Shown: positions 1-9,104 of the stretch, in pieces
Numbering within the stretch: position 1 is the stretch's first letter
Layout: every line of letters starts with the position of its first letter
Source: ATM1 sp003577165
GTDB lineage: Bacteria > Armatimonadota > Fimbriimonadia > Fimbriimonadales > ATM1
Assembly: GCA_030263715.1 (NCBI GenBank)
Contig: SZPM01000023.1
Coordinates: forward strand, 1-39,663
DNA length: 39,663 nt
Direction: 5' to 3'
Program-made: the position numbers and the translations under genes
Notes under the pieces: generated by a model
Told to the model about the DNA's origin: nothing
What the model saw: only the letters and a program-made list of their open reading frames with translations
The model's database searches: none

Positions 1-420
1 GCGGCGGGGCTTGCGGTGGGGGAAGACCCGACGTGCGCGAGCGCGGTCATCTTGGACAGCGCGTACCACACGCTGCCAACTGCAACATTGGGTTGGTGGA
101 GGTTTCTTGGAGGAACGGCGGCCGCTGTGATGCTCGCTCCGGTGGTGGTGGTCGCTTGGCCGATGGCGGGCTTCAACCCGTTCCGCGTGAACGTGGGCGA
201 GTCGCTGAAGAAGGCGAACCTGCCGACGCTGATCCTCCACGGTCGGCTCGACTCATTGGTGAACCCCGTCCACGCGGTCCGAAACCGAAGTGCCGCGGGT
301 CATGCGGAGATCGAGTGGTTCGAAGACGCTGGACATTCGGAGGCGCGTTGGACTCATCCGGAGGAGTTCGTGAGCCGCGTGCTTCGATTCGTCGAGCGAG
401 TGCCCGGTCTCGGAGATTGA
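1..420 (+). CDS. Alpha/beta hydrolase, C-terminal part (5' truncated by window)
   Basis: The reading frame is open from base 1, so the gene begins upstream; 139 residues are visible. They fit the second half of an alpha/beta-hydrolase fold of the serine peptidase/esterase type. The first residues are small and look like the helix just after the nucleophile elbow, followed by a VILDS strand (about 16-20). A hydrophobic stretch lies near 35-55. The strand TLILHG leads to the probable acid Asp84 (GRLDSLVNP), and the catalytic His is His112 in EDAGHSE. The nucleophile Ser itself lies outside the window. The substrate cannot be told. It ends 41 bases before the next possible start. The fold call is firm; the function is open. 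Confidence 0.75.
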   Translation, partial: AAGLAVGEDPTCASAVILDSAYHTLPTATLGWWRFLGGTAAAVMLAPVVVVAWPMAGFNPFRVNVGESLKKANLPTLILHGRLDSLVNPVHAVRNRSAAGHAEIEWFEDAGHSEARWTHPEEFVSRVLRFVERVPGLGD

Positions 421-461
421 TTTCGTAACGAAGCTGCGTTTGGGCTCGCGCAGCGGCGGCT

Positions 462-1889
462 TTGCTCCGACCGGGGGCGTCCTTCTTCCTGGTGAAGGAG
501 GCCGGATCAACTCGAGGCGCGCCGAGCGCCGGGCTGCAGTTAATCCGAGGCTATCAGCGCCTGGCCAGTTCCCATGGCGGGCGATGTCTCGCGGCCCTCT
601 TCCTGCTCACCCTCGCCTCCAATTACTCTGAGGCGCCGATCGGCGGTCTTGTCTTCGGGCTGCTTGTCCTGATGGCGTGGGTATCGGACCGTGTCGCCCT
701 GATGGCGCTCTTTTCTGCGACGTTTCTGCCCTATGCGTGGCCGTTCACTCTGACGGTTGGTTTTCCGCTCGTGTTTTTCGTGGCCGCGCCGCTGCTGCTC
801 GACTTGAAGCGCGTGGCCGAGTTGCCTCGCGTGCTCGTCGTCGGCTGCTTTCTTCTCGGAGGCTTGATTCTCGCAGGCTTCGCCTTCACAAAGTCGCCGG
901 ATCTTCTTCTTCTCGCATCGGGCGTGGTGGCCATGCTTGCTGCGGCGGTCTTCGTTCGCCGAAGCAGCTTGCTCCCTCTGACAATCCTCTACGACTTCGC
1001 TCTGGTGTTGGTCTCCGTCGTTGTTGTGCCGCTGATCTTCAACGCGTTCATGTTGGAGGGGAGTCCCTTCCGAAGCGAGAGGCTGCTCTCCCAACTCTTC
1101 GTCGGTCGTGTGACCGTGGGAGTTGCCGAGCCGAACGTGATTGCCGCGTTTCTCGCGGTGAGTTCGGTGATCGCTCTTCTTTCTGCTCGAACGCACGAAC
1201 GGCAATCCCTCGGAGTTCTTCTTCACGGCGCTCTGGCGATCTTGTTCTTGTATGCGAGTTCGCTCGTCGGATCGCGGATCGCGCTTGTTGTCGCAGGCGC
1301 GGCGATTCTCGCGACCGGAATGGCGTCGCTCGGGCTGGCAGGAACGCGAGGAGCGATCCACTGGGGCTCGGTGCGCGCGGCCTTTCTTGGGATCGTGTTC
1401 GGGTTTGCTGGGCTCGCGACGGTGACCACAGCGGTGACCGGCGCGCCGCCTGCGGCCGTTTCTCGCCTGGTGAGCACCACATCGTTCGAGGACACTGGCA
1501 GGCCGCTTTCTTTTCGCTACGCCCTGCCCTTGCTCGATGAGGTCCCCCTGGTCGGCGTGAACCAAGAGGAGTATCACTTGCAGGTTTCGCCGCTCTCGCC
1601 GCATTTGAGCGTCGTTGCCGCCGCACTGTATATGGGTGTGCTCGTAACGATCGCCACCTACGTCCTCCTCCTGATTCCGGCGCTCGACATCGTGATCGGG
1701 AGGCGCCTTGCGCCGGATCCGCTGCTCGGCATCGCAGTTCTTCTGCTTCTTATCGCGACTTTGGCGATTCCGCTCACGAGTGACAGGTCGCTCCTGTGCG
1801 TGGTCGGGGCTTGGTACGGGCACAGTTGGCTGCAGAGGTTTCGGGAGGCCGCGCCTCCCGCAGTCCGAGCGCCGTCCCTATCTGCGTAG
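462..1889 (+). CDS. O-antigen ligase/polymerase-like (Wzy/WaaL) membrane protein
   Basis: A 475-residue, very hydrophobic protein with about 10-12 predicted membrane segments. In the middle are an EPNVIAAFLAV segment and a GSRIALVVAG segment, which match the 'SR...' region of O-antigen ligase (Wzy_C) proteins. They are followed by a large loop (RPLSFRYALPLLDEVPLVGVN) and then a SPHLSVVAAALYMG helix. Such proteins polymerise or transfer lipid-linked glycans on the outer face of the inner membrane. The chain-length protein four bases downstream supports a polymerase role. The listed start is TTG. GTG at 492 is an alternative, and an AAGGAGG at 495-501 has no in-frame start at good distance, so the N-terminus is uncertain. 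Confidence 0.7.
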   Translation: MLRPGASFFLVKEAGSTRGAPSAGLQLIRGYQRLASSHGGRCLAALFLLTLASNYSEAPIGGLVFGLLVLMAWVSDRVALMALFSATFLPYAWPFTLTVGFPLVFFVAAPLLLDLKRVAELPRVLVVGCFLLGGLILAGFAFTKSPDLLLLASGVVAMLAAAVFVRRSSLLPLTILYDFALVLVSVVVVPLIFNAFMLEGSPFRSERLLSQLFVGRVTVGVAEPNVIAAFLAVSSVIALLSARTHERQSLGVLLHGALAILFLYASSLVGSRIALVVAGAAILATGMASLGLAGTRGAIHWGSVRAAFLGIVFGFAGLATVTTAVTGAPPAAVSRLVSTTSFEDTGRPLSFRYALPLLDEVPLVGVNQEEYHLQVSPLSPHLSVVAAALYMGVLVTIATYVLLLIPALDIVIGRRLAPDPLLGIAVLLLLIATLAIPLTSDRSLLCVVGAWYGHSWLQRFREAAPPAVRAPSLSA

Positions 1890-1893
1890 CCGA

Positions 1894-3243
1894 ATGAACC
1901 TCCGAGAGAAGTTCACCGACGGCAGCACCCTTTGCGTTGCGCTTTGGACGATTCTCACAGGCGCAGCCGGATTCGTGCTGGCAACTCTGTGGCCCAAGAC
2001 TTATGAGGCCACGGCTACGCTGCTGTTTCCTCAACCCGGCAACATGAACCCGCAAACGGGCAGGGCCCTACTTCCCCTCGCCCAGGCGCAGCAGCCTGGT
2101 GCCTACCTGTACGGCGGCCAAGTCGTCATCCCGACAGTGGGGATGAGTCCGAATTCCGTAATCGACATTCTCGAGAGCCGGGCGGCCGCAGTCGCGGTTG
2201 CGGGGAAGCACGCGGATTCACTCTTCGGGGGCCCACCGGACGATTACGACCTCGAAGAGTTCTCCGACGCGGCGCTGTTTCAGGTCACCGAGAACGGGAG
2301 CCTTCGGGTCGCCTTTCGTTGGTCGGATCGTGAGTTGTGCGAGAAGGTCGCGGCGGACTTGATCGAGTTTGCGGAGAAGAGGTCGGAAGAAGCGGGCCGC
2401 GAGTTCGCCGCAGAGAGCCTCGAGTATCTCGAGGATCAAGTCGTGCGCGCGAGGCGCGAGGTGGACGACAAGGCCGAGAATCTGTTGAACTCCGTTCGCA
2501 AATCGCCCGAAGCGCTGGCTGCGGCGGGGAGGGTCGAGGCGATATCCGCACTCGTCGAGGCGTCTTCCCGACTGAATCTCGTCGAAGCGGAATTTGCGGC
2601 TGCGCAGGCGAGGCTTTCCGCCACGTTGGGAGCATTGCGAAGGGCGGCCGACAACGGTGACTTCGGTGACGCGTTCACCGAAAGCGCGAAGACGCTTCAG
2701 AGCCAGGTCGCAGATCTCAAACTGAAAGTCGAGAGGACGTCGGCTCAGGTGACGGTCGGCAGTCCGGACCTGCGGCGCTTACAGTCCGAGTTGGAGGCGA
2801 CGAGCGAAGCGTATGTCGCGGAACTCGAGAGGGTTGCCAGAGCGGCCATGGAGAAGCGGCTTCCGCTCACCACGTCCGTGGAGACGGAACGGGCTGCCCT
2901 TTCGGCGCAGATCGCTGCGACTCGGCGGGCGCTCAAAGAGATGCGCGACGAACAGATGACAATGGCGTCCGCAGAAGTCGAGCAGAGAGGGCTTGCCCGC
3001 GATTTGGAGCGTGCGGAGGGACAACTGGACTTCATGGTTTCGCAATTGGAGCAAGCGCGAATTGCGGAGGACAAGAAGTTTCGTTCTTTCGTCGTGCTGG
3101 ATCCGCCTGCTGCGTCAGAGCGGCCCTACTTTCCTCGCAGGGGAATCTTCACGTTGGCGGGCCTCGGCCTCGGTTTCTTGATCTCCATGTTCTATGTGGT
3201 CAAGAAACTGGGCGCGGAAGTCGAGCAGCAGGATGGCGCTTAG
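1894..3243 (+). CDS. Wzz/GumC-type polysaccharide chain-length determinant, no kinase domain
   Basis: 449 residues from the ATG at 1894. The frame stays open upstream to 1708, but that part lies inside the preceding gene. The topology is that of a polysaccharide co-polymerase: an N-terminal membrane helix (about 14-32, ending in LATLWPKTYEATATL), a large periplasmic region, a long coiled coil rich in Ala, Glu, Arg and Leu (about 170-390), then a Pro-rich PYFPRRG and a second membrane helix near the C-terminus. The protein ends shortly after that helix, so there is no fused tyrosine-kinase (BY-kinase) domain. It sets the length of, or couples export to, the polymer made by the upstream Wzy-like protein. 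Its stop overlaps the convergent glycosyltransferase by 4 bases. Confidence 0.8.
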   Translation: MNLREKFTDGSTLCVALWTILTGAAGFVLATLWPKTYEATATLLFPQPGNMNPQTGRALLPLAQAQQPGAYLYGGQVVIPTVGMSPNSVIDILESRAAAVAVAGKHADSLFGGPPDDYDLEEFSDAALFQVTENGSLRVAFRWSDRELCEKVAADLIEFAEKRSEEAGREFAAESLEYLEDQVVRARREVDDKAENLLNSVRKSPEALAAAGRVEAISALVEASSRLNLVEAEFAAAQARLSATLGALRRAADNGDFGDAFTESAKTLQSQVADLKLKVERTSAQVTVGSPDLRRLQSELEATSEAYVAELERVARAAMEKRLPLTTSVETERAALSAQIAATRRALKEMRDEQMTMASAEVEQRGLARDLERAEGQLDFMVSQLEQARIAEDKKFRSFVVLDPPAASERPYFPRRGIFTLAGLGLGFLISMFYVVKKLGAEVEQQDGA

Positions 3244-4464
3244 GCTTTGACGGGCTGATACTCGAGGTAAAGGTTTTCCAGCCGCGTGACGATGTTGTCC
3301 CAGTCAAATCGCTCAGCAGCCAGTTTTCTCGCGTTTTCGCCCATTTCTGCGGTTCGGTGCGGGTCGTCGAACAGGGCCGCCAAAGCCTGAGCGACGGCTT
3401 CGACGCTGCGCTCGCACACGATTCCAGCGTTCGAGTCCTCGATTTCTGGGAAGTACGCTCCCGGAGTCACGACGGCAGCGCACCTGTTCGCAAGCGCTTC
3501 CAACCCTTCCATCCTCCGACTCGGTGGGAAGTACGAAGGCGTCGGCTCGCTGCAGCAGCGCGCGCTTCGTCTCGCCGTGCACGGGTCCGACGAAGTGGAC
3601 ATAGGGCGCCGACTCCGTCGCGGAAACGGTGTCCGCCAATTTCTTCTGTATCTCGAATTCGTCCGGGCCGGCGACGACGAGCCTCACGTTCTTCCGGCCC
3701 CTGCGCGCACGACAGAACGCTTCGATCGCGATGTCCGCGCCCTTGGTCGGATGAAGCCTGCTCAGGAAGAGAACGACGAGATCGTCGGTGGAAACTGGAG
3801 AATCGCTGAGAGGCCACTCCAGGCGGTCGTCGGGGGGGATTTCGATCCCGTTCGGGATCACTTCAACCCTGTTGGTGAGGCCGAGTTTTCTGTAACTCTC
3901 CCTCTCGTACTCTGTGAGGGCGATGAGCGCGCTCGCTCGACGGCAGCACTGCAGTTCCCATCCGAAAAGCGCAAGTCGCTTCTTCAGAGCGCGATTCCGC
4001 AAGCGCACCGGATCGAAGACTCCTCTGGAGTGGTAGAAGTATGGAACTCTGTATCGTTCTGCGAACACCGAGCACACCCGGTTGCTGTAGACAAACGGGA
4101 GTTGGGAGTGGATGACGTCGAATTTGATCCCGCAGGTTTCGATCCAAGAGTCCAAGTCGGGGGTTCGATAATCCGCGTTGCTCTTCCTGAAGTAGTCGAG
4201 GGGCAACTTCTTCGTCCAAGAGTCCTGCATCCGGAAGTAGCGAACCTGAACTCCTTGGACGTCGTGCCAGCGTTCCGTATCGACGTCCAGCCGTTCGGTC
4301 AGGTTTGAATTGGACGCCGCCACCCACACACGATGCCCTCTCTGAACCAGCCTCTCGGCAACTGCGCTTACGGAATGGATCGGTCCACCGATGTTGTACG
4401 CAGGCTTGTATCCCGGCGTGTTGAAGAGTACGTTCAACCGGCACAAAGTATACTCAGTTGACAC
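3240..4464 (-). pseudogene. GT4 glycosyltransferase disrupted by a frameshift
   Basis: Frame one reads from a GTG at 4464 (TTG codons at 4446 and 4437 are alternatives) through a good GT-B N-terminal domain (NTPGYKPAYNIGGP, a Ser/Val-rich helix, RGHRVWVAASN) and into the C-terminal domain (VVLFLSRLHPTKG, RLVVAGP, VHFVGPVHG, ADAFVLPTESED). It then becomes nonsense. The missing end is in another frame, stopping at 3240: MEGLEALANRC, AAVVTPGAYFPEIEDSNAG and a typical GT4 C-terminal helix. The break lies near 3510-3520, inside the conserved E-x7-E donor-binding motif, and fits one lost base or two gained bases. No homopolymer longer than three bases is there, so a simple run-length error is not obvious. 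It is either a recent pseudogene or an assembly error. Confidence 0.8.
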
Positions 4465-4474
4465 CGAGGGGCGA

Positions 4475-5770
4475 ATGGAGAAGATCGGCGTGATCGGAAC
4501 TGGCTACGTTGGACTCGTTACGGGCGTGGTGTTTGCGCACTGGGGCCACAAAGTGGTTTGCGCAGACCAGGATGCGGGCAAGGTGGAACAGCTGAGGAAA
4601 GGAGTTCCTCCAATTTATGAGCCTGGATTAGCAGACCTTTTAGTTCGTTCGCTGCGAGACGGAAACATCGAGTTTACGAACGATGTGACGGACACGGCTT
4701 CCAAGTCCGACATCATCTTCATCGCCGTCGGCACGCCGGACAAGGGAAACGGCGAAGCCGACGTGTCTCAGGTCGAAGCCGCCATACAATCCATAGCGGG
4801 ATGCATCGACCGCAAGAAGATCATCGTGATGAAGTCCACGGTTCCTGTCGGCACCAATGATTGGGTGCGGTCGGAACTCCTGCGGTTGGGAGTTCCCGAG
4901 AGCCGTGTGTGCGTCGTCAGCAATCCAGAATTTCTCCGGGAGGGGAACGCCCTCTACGATGCGATGAATCCAGACCGCATCGTCGTAGGCGGCGCGGACG
5001 ACGACGCGATGCGGACGATGTCACAGATTTACGACGCCGCAGGATGCAGAATCCTGTACACGGACGCGAAGACGGCCGAACTCATCAAGTACGCGAGCAA
5101 CTGCTTTCTCGCGATGAAGGTGTCGTTCATCAACTCGCTCTCGGTGCTTTGCGAGAGGTTCGGCGCAAACGTCACTTCTCTGGCGGACGGCATGGGCCTC
5201 GACGGGCGAATCGGGAGGTCGTTCTTGAATGCTGGATTGGGCTGGGGGGGGAGTTGCTTCCCGAAAGACGTGTACGGGCTAATGCGTCAATCGGAGGCCG
5301 CCGGCTACGAGTTCGGTCTGCTGCGGGAGACCATCACAGCGAACGACCTGCAGATCGATCGCTTCGTAGACGCGGTTCGCGCACTCGCAGGCGGTTTGGA
5401 GGGAAAGACGATCTCTCTGTGGGGTCTCGCGTTCAAGCCCGACACGGACGACATTCGAGAGTCGCGTGCGGTTCGTGTCGCCCAAAGACTGATCGAGGCG
5501 GGGGCGAAGGTGAAAGCTTTTGATCCGGCGGCCATGGACGCGTTCTCCGAGCAGTTTCCCTCTGTGGAGATGTGCCGCGACGCCTACTCCTGTGCGCGGC
5601 AATCGTCGTGTGTCGCTTTGATCACCGAGTGGCCCGTGTTTCGACAGGTGGACCTCGGCGTCGTGCGCGACACGATGTCAAATCCGGCGATCGCCGACGG
5701 AAGGAACGCTCTCGATCCGGCACACGTGCGCGGCCTCGGGTTTGAATACTGGTCGTTTGGAAGGCAATGA
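4475..5770 (+). CDS. ugd: UDP-glucose 6-dehydrogenase
   Basis: 431 residues from the ATG at 4475. It oxidises UDP-glucose to UDP-glucuronate with two NAD+ in the cytoplasm. The N-terminal Rossmann fold has GTGYVG at 8-13. Family motifs follow in order: KSTVPVGT, NPEFLREG, ELIKYASN with Lys205, GWGGSCFPKD with the catalytic Cys261, and FKPDTDDIRESR in the C-terminal UDP-binding domain. The length is normal for the bacterial family (TuaD/Ugd). It overlaps the next gene by 4 bases (ATGA), so the two should be co-translated. The start lies only 10 bases from the divergent glycosyltransferase GTG, leaving almost no room for separate leaders. Confidence 0.95.
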   Translation: MEKIGVIGTGYVGLVTGVVFAHWGHKVVCADQDAGKVEQLRKGVPPIYEPGLADLLVRSLRDGNIEFTNDVTDTASKSDIIFIAVGTPDKGNGEADVSQVEAAIQSIAGCIDRKKIIVMKSTVPVGTNDWVRSELLRLGVPESRVCVVSNPEFLREGNALYDAMNPDRIVVGGADDDAMRTMSQIYDAAGCRILYTDAKTAELIKYASNCFLAMKVSFINSLSVLCERFGANVTSLADGMGLDGRIGRSFLNAGLGWGGSCFPKDVYGLMRQSEAAGYEFGLLRETITANDLQIDRFVDAVRALAGGLEGKTISLWGLAFKPDTDDIRESRAVRVAQRLIEAGAKVKAFDPAAMDAFSEQFPSVEMCRDAYSCARQSSCVALITEWPVFRQVDLGVVRDTMSNPAIADGRNALDPAHVRGLGFEYWSFGRQ

Positions 5771-6768
5771 AAACTGCTTCGCTGCGATTAAGTGGTTCGA
5801 CGGCGCTCGTTACCGGCGCAGCGGGCTTCATCGGCTCGCACCTCTGCGAGCGGCTCTTGTCCCTGGGTTCGAGGGTCACGGGAGTGGACAATTTCGACGA
5901 CTACTACTCCCCGGCACTCAAAAAATCGAACGCCTCTCTCCTACAGGCCAACTCGACGTTTCGAATGGTGGAGGCGGACATTCGCGACAGGGCCGTGATG
6001 GCGGCACTGTTCGAAAGTGAGAACTACGACTTCGTGTTCCACCTCGCCGCGCGAGCGGGAGTTCGGCCGTCCATCGAGTATCCTGTTTTGTACGCGGATG
6101 TCAACGTGACAGGAACGGCGGTGATGCTCGATCTTGCGGCGAAGGCGAGCGTCGGCCATTTCGTGCTTGCGAGTTCGTCAAGCGTGTACGGCAACCAGAA
6201 GAAGACGCCTTACTCGGAGTCGGACGACGTTCGGCAGCCGATTTCGCCATATGCCGCGACGAAACTAAGTTGTGAACTTCTCGGCGCGACTTTTCAGCAT
6301 CTCTACGGTTTGAACGTCTCTTGCCTGCGCTACTTCACCGTCTACGGCCCTCGACAGAGGCCTGAGATGGCCGTCGCGAAGTTCACAAGGTGCATTATTG
6401 AGGGCAAGCCGATTGACGTGTTCGCGCAGGGCGAACTTTGCCGCGACTTCACCTACATCGAGGACATCGTCACAGGGACGACCCGAGTCGCAGAGCGGCC
6501 TGACGGATATCAGATCGTCAACCTGGGAAACTCGCAATCCGAGAGCGTGAACTCACTCATCTCGATTCTCGAAGATATTCTGGGAAGAGACGCCATCCGG
6601 AACGAATTGCCGATGCAGCCGGGCGACGTCGAGCAGACGTTTGCCGACATCAGCAAAGCCAGGTCGGAATACGGCTACGAGCCGACCACTCCACTCGGGT
6701 TTGGCGTCGCCAAGTACGTGGAATGGGCGCAGCAGAATCTATTTGAGGAAGTTGCCGATTCCGATTAG
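5767..6768 (+). CDS. UDP-glucuronate 4-epimerase-like SDR enzyme
   Basis: 333 residues, extended short-chain dehydrogenase/reductase family. The NAD-binding TGAAGFIG is at 16-23. The segment VDNFDDYYSPALKK is characteristic of UDP-glucuronate 4-epimerases (GAE/LpsL/Cap1J type) and differs from the GalE form. HLAARAGVRPS, SSSSVYGN and the catalytic Tyr162-x3-Lys166 (SPYAATK) follow, then YFTVYGPRQRPEMA. It would convert UDP-GlcA from the overlapping Ugd into UDP-GalA for the polysaccharide. A UDP-xylose-type or other uronate epimerase cannot be excluded by eye. Its 3' end overlaps the convergent SLBB export gene by 30 bases (6739-6768). Confidence 0.85.
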   Translation: MKTASLRLSGSTALVTGAAGFIGSHLCERLLSLGSRVTGVDNFDDYYSPALKKSNASLLQANSTFRMVEADIRDRAVMAALFESENYDFVFHLAARAGVRPSIEYPVLYADVNVTGTAVMLDLAAKASVGHFVLASSSSVYGNQKKTPYSESDDVRQPISPYAATKLSCELLGATFQHLYGLNVSCLRYFTVYGPRQRPEMAVAKFTRCIIEGKPIDVFAQGELCRDFTYIEDIVTGTTRVAERPDGYQIVNLGNSQSESVNSLISILEDILGRDAIRNELPMQPGDVEQTFADISKARSEYGYEPTTPLGFGVAKYVEWAQQNLFEEVADSD

Positions 6769-8121
6769 GCCGAGGACTCCGCTCATCACCTGGCTGAACT
6801 CGAGGCGCGGCGTTTCGCCGACCATGATGACGTCGGCAGGCTGAAGCAAGGGGTTGAATTCCGATTCGCCGTTCTTGAGGAACCGCGAAAAGTCAACCGG
6901 GATCTTCTCGGTCTTTCCGTCACCCGCGGCGCGCAGAATCCAGACCCGATTCGCGGGGCCTCGCTTTGTCAGCCCGCCCGCCAAGGCGATGGCGTCGGAG
7001 AGGCGCGCGTCGAACTCGTCACGGAGCGTGTGCACGCCCGGCTTGACGACCTCGCCGAAGACGGCGACGCGATTCGCGTTTTCGGGAACGACGAGGATGT
7101 CTCCGTCGCGAACGGGGATCGAGGCGTCGTCGAGAGACTGACCTGGGACCAGGTTCACTTCGCGAGAACCTCCGGCACGAAGGAGCCGCACTCTGCGCAG
7201 GCTGGCCTCGGGTTTCACGCCCCCCGATTCGGCGAGGGCGAGTGCGACGGTCGCCGAGGCTGGGATGTCATGCTGCCCTGGGTCTGCGACCGCGCCGAAC
7301 ACCCAAATGCGGACGGACTCTTCGGGAGCAAGAGAAACGAAGTCGCCGTCGGAAATCGGAAACGGCGGAACCCTGCCGTGGGTTAGGTCATAGACGGAAG
7401 CACGAAAAACGGGGTTGCCGGATCGAACTACCGTGACGAAGGTCTTCTCGGATCGCTGCACGGGGGGGGCTGAATCGGCGACCAGTTGCTGCACCGTCGT
7501 CCCATCTTCGACCGTCTTCGCACCAACCTCACCGGCGAATCCGCTGAGCCAGACTCGTTCTTGTCTTCGTGTTTGGATGCTGATCACGTCGCCGGGTTCG
7601 AGGGCCACTTCACCGAGCCGACTGGTCGAGGACGACACGGTGAAGAGGTCGAACTCCTGCGCAGGCTTTCCCCTGCGGAACAGCACGGCGCGCAGCGTTT
7701 CGGGTCGCCTCGAATACCCCTTTCCCTGGGCGAGGGCTTCACGCAGCGTGAGGCCAGGTTCGAGGGGAAATTGGCCGCCGTTCGTGACTTCTCCGATGAG
7801 GGAGTAGAAATCCTGACGGACCTTCGAGAGAACGACGAACGCCTCGGGCGAGCGAAACCTATTGCTGAGCCGGCGCGTGATTTCTGCCTGCAGTTCGCTC
7901 ACCGTTCGGCTCGCGGCCATCACTTCACCCGCATAAGGAAGGGTGAGCATTCCGCCCGGCGGGACCTGGAGTTCCATCTGTACGGGGCCGATGACCGCAA
8001 GGTCTTCAATGCCGAGCACGTAGCGAATGCTGAGCGTGTCTCCCTCGCGCACCGAATATGCGCCGAGCGCTCCGCTTGCCACTGTGAAGAGAGCGAGGAT
8101 GCCAGCGAACTTCCGAACCAT
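6739..8121 (-). CDS. Polysaccharide export protein with SLBB domains (Wza-like)
   Basis: 460 residues. An N-terminal signal peptide (about 1-21, ending SGALGA) has no clear lipobox Cys, unlike classical Wza. Next comes the poly-export domain (YSVREGDTLSIRYV through VPPGGMLTLPYAGEV and ITRRLSNRF), then repeated SLBB (beta-grasp) units marked by VTNGGQFPLEPGLTLREALAQ, FGAVADPGQHDIPAS...LALAESGGV and FGEVVKPGVHTL...AIALAGGL. The C-terminus ends in LGLIGIGNFLK. These proteins form the outer-membrane or periplasmic channel for capsule/EPS export. It is transcribed against its neighbours, with a 53-base divergent region to the next gene (8122-8174). Confidence 0.88.
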   Translation of the reverse strand: MVRKFAGILALFTVASGALGAYSVREGDTLSIRYVLGIEDLAVIGPVQMELQVPPGGMLTLPYAGEVMAASRTVSELQAEITRRLSNRFRSPEAFVVLSKVRQDFYSLIGEVTNGGQFPLEPGLTLREALAQGKGYSRRPETLRAVLFRRGKPAQEFDLFTVSSSTSRLGEVALEPGDVISIQTRRQERVWLSGFAGEVGAKTVEDGTTVQQLVADSAPPVQRSEKTFVTVVRSGNPVFRASVYDLTHGRVPPFPISDGDFVSLAPEESVRIWVFGAVADPGQHDIPASATVALALAESGGVKPEASLRRVRLLRAGGSREVNLVPGQSLDDASIPVRDGDILVVPENANRVAVFGEVVKPGVHTLRDEFDARLSDAIALAGGLTKRGPANRVWILRAAGDGKTEKIPVDFSRFLKNGESEFNPLLQPADVIMVGETPRLEFSQVMSGVLGLIGIGNFLK

Positions 8122-8174
8122 CTCATACTTAGGGACAGATTTCGCGCCCGAGACGGCTCAGGTAATCTCGCACC

Positions 8175-9104
8175 ATGCCCGAGGGACGTCGCGTGCTCGT
8201 AACTGGAGGCGCAGGGTTCATCGGGTCGCACCTCGTCGACTCCCTCATCGAGTCCGGGTTCGTCGTTCGCGTTTTGGACGATCTCTCCACCGGAACGGAG
8301 AACAACCTCAACAGAGACGCAGAGTTAGTATGTGGATCGATCCTCGATCCGGGGCTCTGCGACAAAGCGTGCGATGGAATTGAGGTCGTGTTTCATCTCG
8401 CAGCCAGCGTGAGTGTGCCCGCCAGCGTCAACAACCCGAGGGAGAGTCTCGAAACGAACGCGCTGGGGACGATCAACGTTTTCGAGTCGGCGAGAGGAGC
8501 AGGAGTGCGGACGGTCGTGTACTCGTCCAGTTCGGCAGTGTACGGCGACTCGCCGGACTTGCCCAAGAGCGAACAGATGGCGCCCAGTCCAGTTTCGCCG
8601 TATGCTGCGGGGAAACTCGCGGGCGAACACATAGCGGCCGCCTACGCTCGGTCCTATGGGATGGAAACAGTTTCGCTTCGGTATTTCAACGTCTTCGGCC
8701 CGAGACAAAGGCCCGATTCGCCTTACGCGGCCGCCATCCCGATCTTCTTCGATCGCATTCTGCGAGGTGAGGAGGTGATCGTCTACGGTGACGGAGAACA
8801 GACGCGAGATTTCACTTATGTAGACAACGTGGTGGAAGCGAATCTGATCTGCTTGGAGGCGAAGGAACTGCGAGGGCAAGCCGTTAACTGCGCTTGTGGT
8901 GAACAGATTTCCATCAACGAATTGATCGCCGAGATCGAAACGGTTACTGGGCGCAGCGCGACAATTCGGAACGAACCTCCTCGCGCGGGTGACGTTAGAT
9001 TCTCGGTTGCCGACTGCAAACTCGCGGAGGCGCTGCTCGGATTCCGTCCACGAATCGGTTGGAAAAATGGCCTAAGGCTGACCTCGGCCTATTATTCAAC
9101 GTAG
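8175..9104 (+). CDS. NAD-dependent nucleotide-sugar epimerase/dehydratase (GalE/WbpP-like)
   Basis: 309 residues, extended SDR family. TGGAGFIG is at 10-17, DDLSTG binds the NAD ribose, then HLAASVSVPASVNNP, SSSSAVYGD and the catalytic Tyr143-x3-Lys147 (SPYAAGK), followed by YFNVFGPRQRPDSPYAAAIP. The FGPRQ.P..PYAAVIP-like segment is typical of the WbpP/WbgU and archaeal-GalE branch of UDP-sugar 4-epimerases, so UDP-Glc(NAc)/UDP-Gal(NAc) interconversion is the likeliest role; the substrate is inferred. It probably supplies a second sugar to the polysaccharide. It overlaps the convergent glycosyltransferase by 13 bases (9092-9104). Confidence 0.85.
   Translation: MPEGRRVLVTGGAGFIGSHLVDSLIESGFVVRVLDDLSTGTENNLNRDAELVCGSILDPGLCDKACDGIEVVFHLAASVSVPASVNNPRESLETNALGTINVFESARGAGVRTVVYSSSSAVYGDSPDLPKSEQMAPSPVSPYAAGKLAGEHIAAAYARSYGMETVSLRYFNVFGPRQRPDSPYAAAIPIFFDRILRGEEVIVYGDGEQTRDFTYVDNVVEANLICLEAKELRGQAVNCACGEQISINELIAEIETVTGRSATIRNEPPRAGDVRFSVADCKLAEALLGFRPRIGWKNGLRLTSAYYST

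Noticed and set aside
540..1823. 427-codon open frame on the minus strand opposite the O-antigen ligase-like gene
   Set aside because: The product is almost wholly Arg, Glu, Gln, His and Asp, which is what the antisense of a very hydrophobic protein gives. The plus-strand membrane protein is the real gene.
3577..4308. 243-codon plus-strand frame opposite the frameshifted glycosyltransferase
   Set aside because: Composition is that of an antisense shadow; the opposite strand carries clear GT4 motifs in two frames.
4421..4463. Possible promoter (TTGAAG, TATACT, TTGACA) between the glycosyltransferase and ugd
   Set aside because: The boxes are individually good, but the spacing is 23 bases for the first pair and TTGACA has no -10 before the gene. 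It is not reported as a promoter.
5244..5252. Long G run in ugd as a possible frameshift site
   Set aside because: The frame reads straight through as GWGGSCFPKD, the conserved catalytic motif, so the run is correct as given.
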